Origin: Bradyrhizobium sp. ORS 285
GTDB taxonomy: Bacteria; Pseudomonadota; Alphaproteobacteria; Rhizobiales; Xanthobacteraceae
DNA length: 64,000 bases
NCBI RefSeq assembly: GCF_900176205.1
Contig: NZ_LT859959.1
Location: 7,733,099-7,797,098, forward strand
Direction of reading: 5' to 3'
The position numbers were made by a program, and so were the translations under genes. A model generated the notes under the pieces. That model ran no database searches and was not told the DNA's origin. It saw only the letters and a list, made by a program, of their open reading frames with translations. Below, piece by piece: positions 62,590 to 64,000 of the stretch. The stretch's first letter is position 1; every line of letters starts with the position of its first letter.

Positions 62590-63750
62590 ATGGCCGGAAG
62601 CCCCTACGATCAGGCTATTCGCTACCGTCTCCTGCTCACGCCCGAGGCGCGCGACGCGATCGAGGCGACCTTTGCCGATTATGCCCGGACGATGGACATG
62701 CTCGACGAGATCGCCGCCGCTAAAGGGCTTGGGGCCAACCTCGTCGCGCTGCACGGCCATGCCTACGATCCGATCCGCAAGGCCACCCGGCTGCCGTCGC
62801 GGCTGGTCACGCTCGGTCTGCGCGACCGTGCGGCGTATCGCGCGGCATCGAACCCGCGGCTGCCGCTCGATGACCGATTGGTGAATGTCAGGGACGCCGG
62901 CACGCTGTCGCTCGGCACCGCGCTTGGCCGTGTCACGATTCCGTTCGAGGTGACCGGCTATGCCGCGGGCTGGACGCACGCGACGCCGGCACAGCTCGTT
63001 CGCACTGATAACGGTGACTTCGAGATCCATTTCGGTGTCACCGCAGCTTCACACGCCTATCTCAGCCCACGAAAGGACAACGTCATGCTCGCCGAACACG
63101 CGCCGGCTCCCGACACGCTCCTGTCACGCGCCGGGCGCCTCATCGCCGGGATCGCCTATGGCGCGATCGAGAAGGCCGAGGACAAGAACAAGGTCGCGCT
63201 GGTGAAGCAGGCGATCCGCGAGATCGAGCAGGCCGAGCGCGAGTCCCGCGACAGCCTGGCTTCTGCGCGCGCCGAGGAGTATCGGCTCAACGCCCGCCGC
63301 GCCGAGATCGAGCGCGAGACCGTTCTGCTGGCTGACCAGATTCGTCTCGCCATCAGTGAGAACCGCGACGATCTCGCCCGCGCCGGCATCGCCCGGCAGA
63401 TGGACCTCGAAGCCCAGTTCGAGGTGCTGTCGAAGGCGATCGACGAGAATGCCGAGCGCGTCGATGCAGTGCTGACGAGCCTGCGCGCGATCCTCTCCAG
63501 CCTGCAGGATGCGCAGGCGCGCCTCGCCGAGCTCGAGCGCGGCGAGGCGCTGGCCGATCAGCCCAAGACCGCGTCGCGCAAAGCGCATGATGCCGGCGTC
63601 GCGAAGGCCACGCGCGCGTCGCGTGCGATCGCCCGCGCCACCGGCGTGCCGGAGGGTATCCCGCCGTCGCCGGATATCGATGAATTGTCGAAGCTGAAGC
63701 GCGACAAGGACATTGCCGAGCGGCTGGCGCGTCTGAAGTCTCAGAATTGA
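62590..63750 (+). CDS. Fusion-like ORF: TnpB/OrfB-like N-terminal lobe plus PspA/IM30-like coiled coil
   Basis: 386 residues from ATG 62590. Residues 1-165 (IRYRLLLTPEARDAIEATF..., TRLPSRLVTLGLRDRA, LPLDDRLVNVRDAG, TLSLGTALGRVTIPFEVTGY, PAQLVRTDNGDFEIHFGV) follow the order of the wedge/REC-type N-terminus of IS200/IS605 TnpB proteins. The RuvC nuclease and zinc-finger parts are missing. Residues 166-386 are a long Glu/Arg/Ala-rich coiled coil (ALVKQAIREIEQAERESRDS...AELERGEAL) like PspA/IM30. The C-terminal part has its own ATG at 63085 with GAAAGGA upstream, giving a 222-residue protein, the length of E. coli PspA. So it may be one protein, two products, or a transposon remnant run into pspA. 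The TnpB match is by eye only. Confidence 0.6.
   Translation: MAGSPYDQAIRYRLLLTPEARDAIEATFADYARTMDMLDEIAAAKGLGANLVALHGHAYDPIRKATRLPSRLVTLGLRDRAAYRAASNPRLPLDDRLVNVRDAGTLSLGTALGRVTIPFEVTGYAAGWTHATPAQLVRTDNGDFEIHFGVTAASHAYLSPRKDNVMLAEHAPAPDTLLSRAGRLIAGIAYGAIEKAEDKNKVALVKQAIREIEQAERESRDSLASARAEEYRLNARRAEIERETVLLADQIRLAISENRDDLARAGIARQMDLEAQFEVLSKAIDENAERVDAVLTSLRAILSSLQDAQARLAELERGEALADQPKTASRKAHDAGVAKATRASRAIARATGVPEGIPPSPDIDELSKLKRDKDIAERLARLKSQN
63085..63750 (+). CDS. Possible separate PspA/IM30-like product (internal start)
   Basis: MLAEHAPAPDTLLSRAGRLI begins a self-sufficient PspA-like protein of 222 residues: short amphipathic helix (SRAGRLIAGIAYGAIEKA), two long coiled helices, and a disordered Pro/Ala stretch before KLKRDKDIAERLARLKSQN. 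ATG 63085 is in frame within the longer ORF and has GAAAGGAcaacgtc before it. PspA binds and repairs stressed inner membranes. Whether both starts are used cannot be decided here. Confidence 0.5.
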   Translation: MLAEHAPAPDTLLSRAGRLIAGIAYGAIEKAEDKNKVALVKQAIREIEQAERESRDSLASARAEEYRLNARRAEIERETVLLADQIRLAISENRDDLARAGIARQMDLEAQFEVLSKAIDENAERVDAVLTSLRAILSSLQDAQARLAELERGEALADQPKTASRKAHDAGVAKATRASRAIARATGVPEGIPPSPDIDELSKLKRDKDIAERLARLKSQN

Positions 63751-63772
63751 GCGGGCAGGGGCGCGTCGTCCC

Positions 63773-64000
63773 ATGACCATCCTCGACCATTTCATGCAGC
63801 CCGAGGTGCGGCCGTTCGCGGTCGCCGCCATGATGATCGTGCTGGTCGGCGGCGTCGAAATCGGCTCGATGCTGCTCGGCCTGTCGATCAGCGAGTTGCT
63901 CGGCCACGCCGTCGATCTCGGGCATGACAGTGACAGCGGCAGCCTCGGCCAGTTGATGTCCTGGATCAATGTCGGCGGCGTGCCGCTGATGATCTGCATC
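63773..64000 (+). CDS. YqiJ-like (OB-fold/NfeD-type) membrane protein, 5' part only
   Basis: 76 residues before the right edge: MTILDHFMQPEVRPFAVAAM, a first membrane segment (MMIVLVGGVEIGSMLLGLSI), then GSLGQLMSWINVGGVPLMICI, which matches the YqiJ N-terminal pattern (an LLExxx...G-x-L-NxGxxP layout). YqiJ usually sits beside a flotillin-like YqiK. It is 22 bases after the PspA-like stop, on the same strand, so one operon is likely. Confidence 0.7.
   Translation, partial: MTILDHFMQPEVRPFAVAAMMIVLVGGVEIGSMLLGLSISELLGHAVDLGHDSDSGSLGQLMSWINVGGVPLMICI

Overview
The window is high-GC, dense, alphaproteobacterial chromosome, most like Bradyrhizobium or a close relative. Evidence for this is a RegS/RegR-type redox two-component pair, rhizobial-type ABC importers with Liv-type binding proteins, intracellular polyhydroxybutyrate depolymerase, GlnD and MutS, an orphan P450, beta-ketoadipate and hydroxyquinol enzymes, and many palindromic intergenic repeats. 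The organism call is my inference from gene content and codon use.

Layout. 1-11 kb (minus strand): a GGDEF/EAL protein cut by the left edge, a five-gene branched-chain-amino-acid-type ABC importer with ATGA overlaps, a PAS-GGDEF-EAL protein and an HWE-type histidine kinase. 11-15 kb: an SDR enzyme, an orphan P450, a gene-free repeat-like stretch and a 51-residue protein. 15-20 kb: tyrosinase, a MoaF-like protein, a DJ-1/PfpI protein, a single-domain response regulator and a luciferase-like flavin oxidoreductase. 20-27 kb: a PHB-depolymerase-type esterase, an MBL hydrolase, two convergent GH13 enzymes (alpha-glucosidase and trehalose-synthase-like), and MmcB. 27-34 kb: a small secreted protein, regR/regS, an ABC-2 exporter, phaZ and a YgjP-like metallopeptidase. 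34-39 kb: a PAS-PAS-GAF-GGDEF-EAL protein and a class A penicillin-binding protein.

39-43 kb holds the clearest mobile element: a 1427-bp IS256-type insertion with 8-bp target duplications that splits a DUF1330 gene. Removing the IS and one duplication restores a 141-codon frame. Then come an ArsR/AHSA1 pair and a ClpP paralogue. 43-50 kb: two tandem paralogous Liv-type binding proteins, a DUF1304 protein and glnD. 50-54.5 kb: a sulfonate/taurine/nitrate-type ABC importer, an OsmC-like protein and a membrane protein. 54.7-60.3 kb: mutS, pcaF and an intradiol (hydroxyquinol-type) dioxygenase. 60.3-62.1 kb: a ParDE toxin-antitoxin pair and an APH-fold kinase. The right edge carries an ORF whose first ~165 residues look like the N-terminal lobe of a TnpB/IS605 OrfB protein and whose last 222 residues are a PspA/IM30-like coiled coil. 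It is followed by a YqiJ-like membrane protein cut by the window.

Large palindromic repeats of several families fill most convergent gene ends and several other gaps. The most interesting observations are the TnpB-like/PspA fusion next to yqiJ, the exact IS256 disruption of DUF1330, and the repeat family with a conserved loop.
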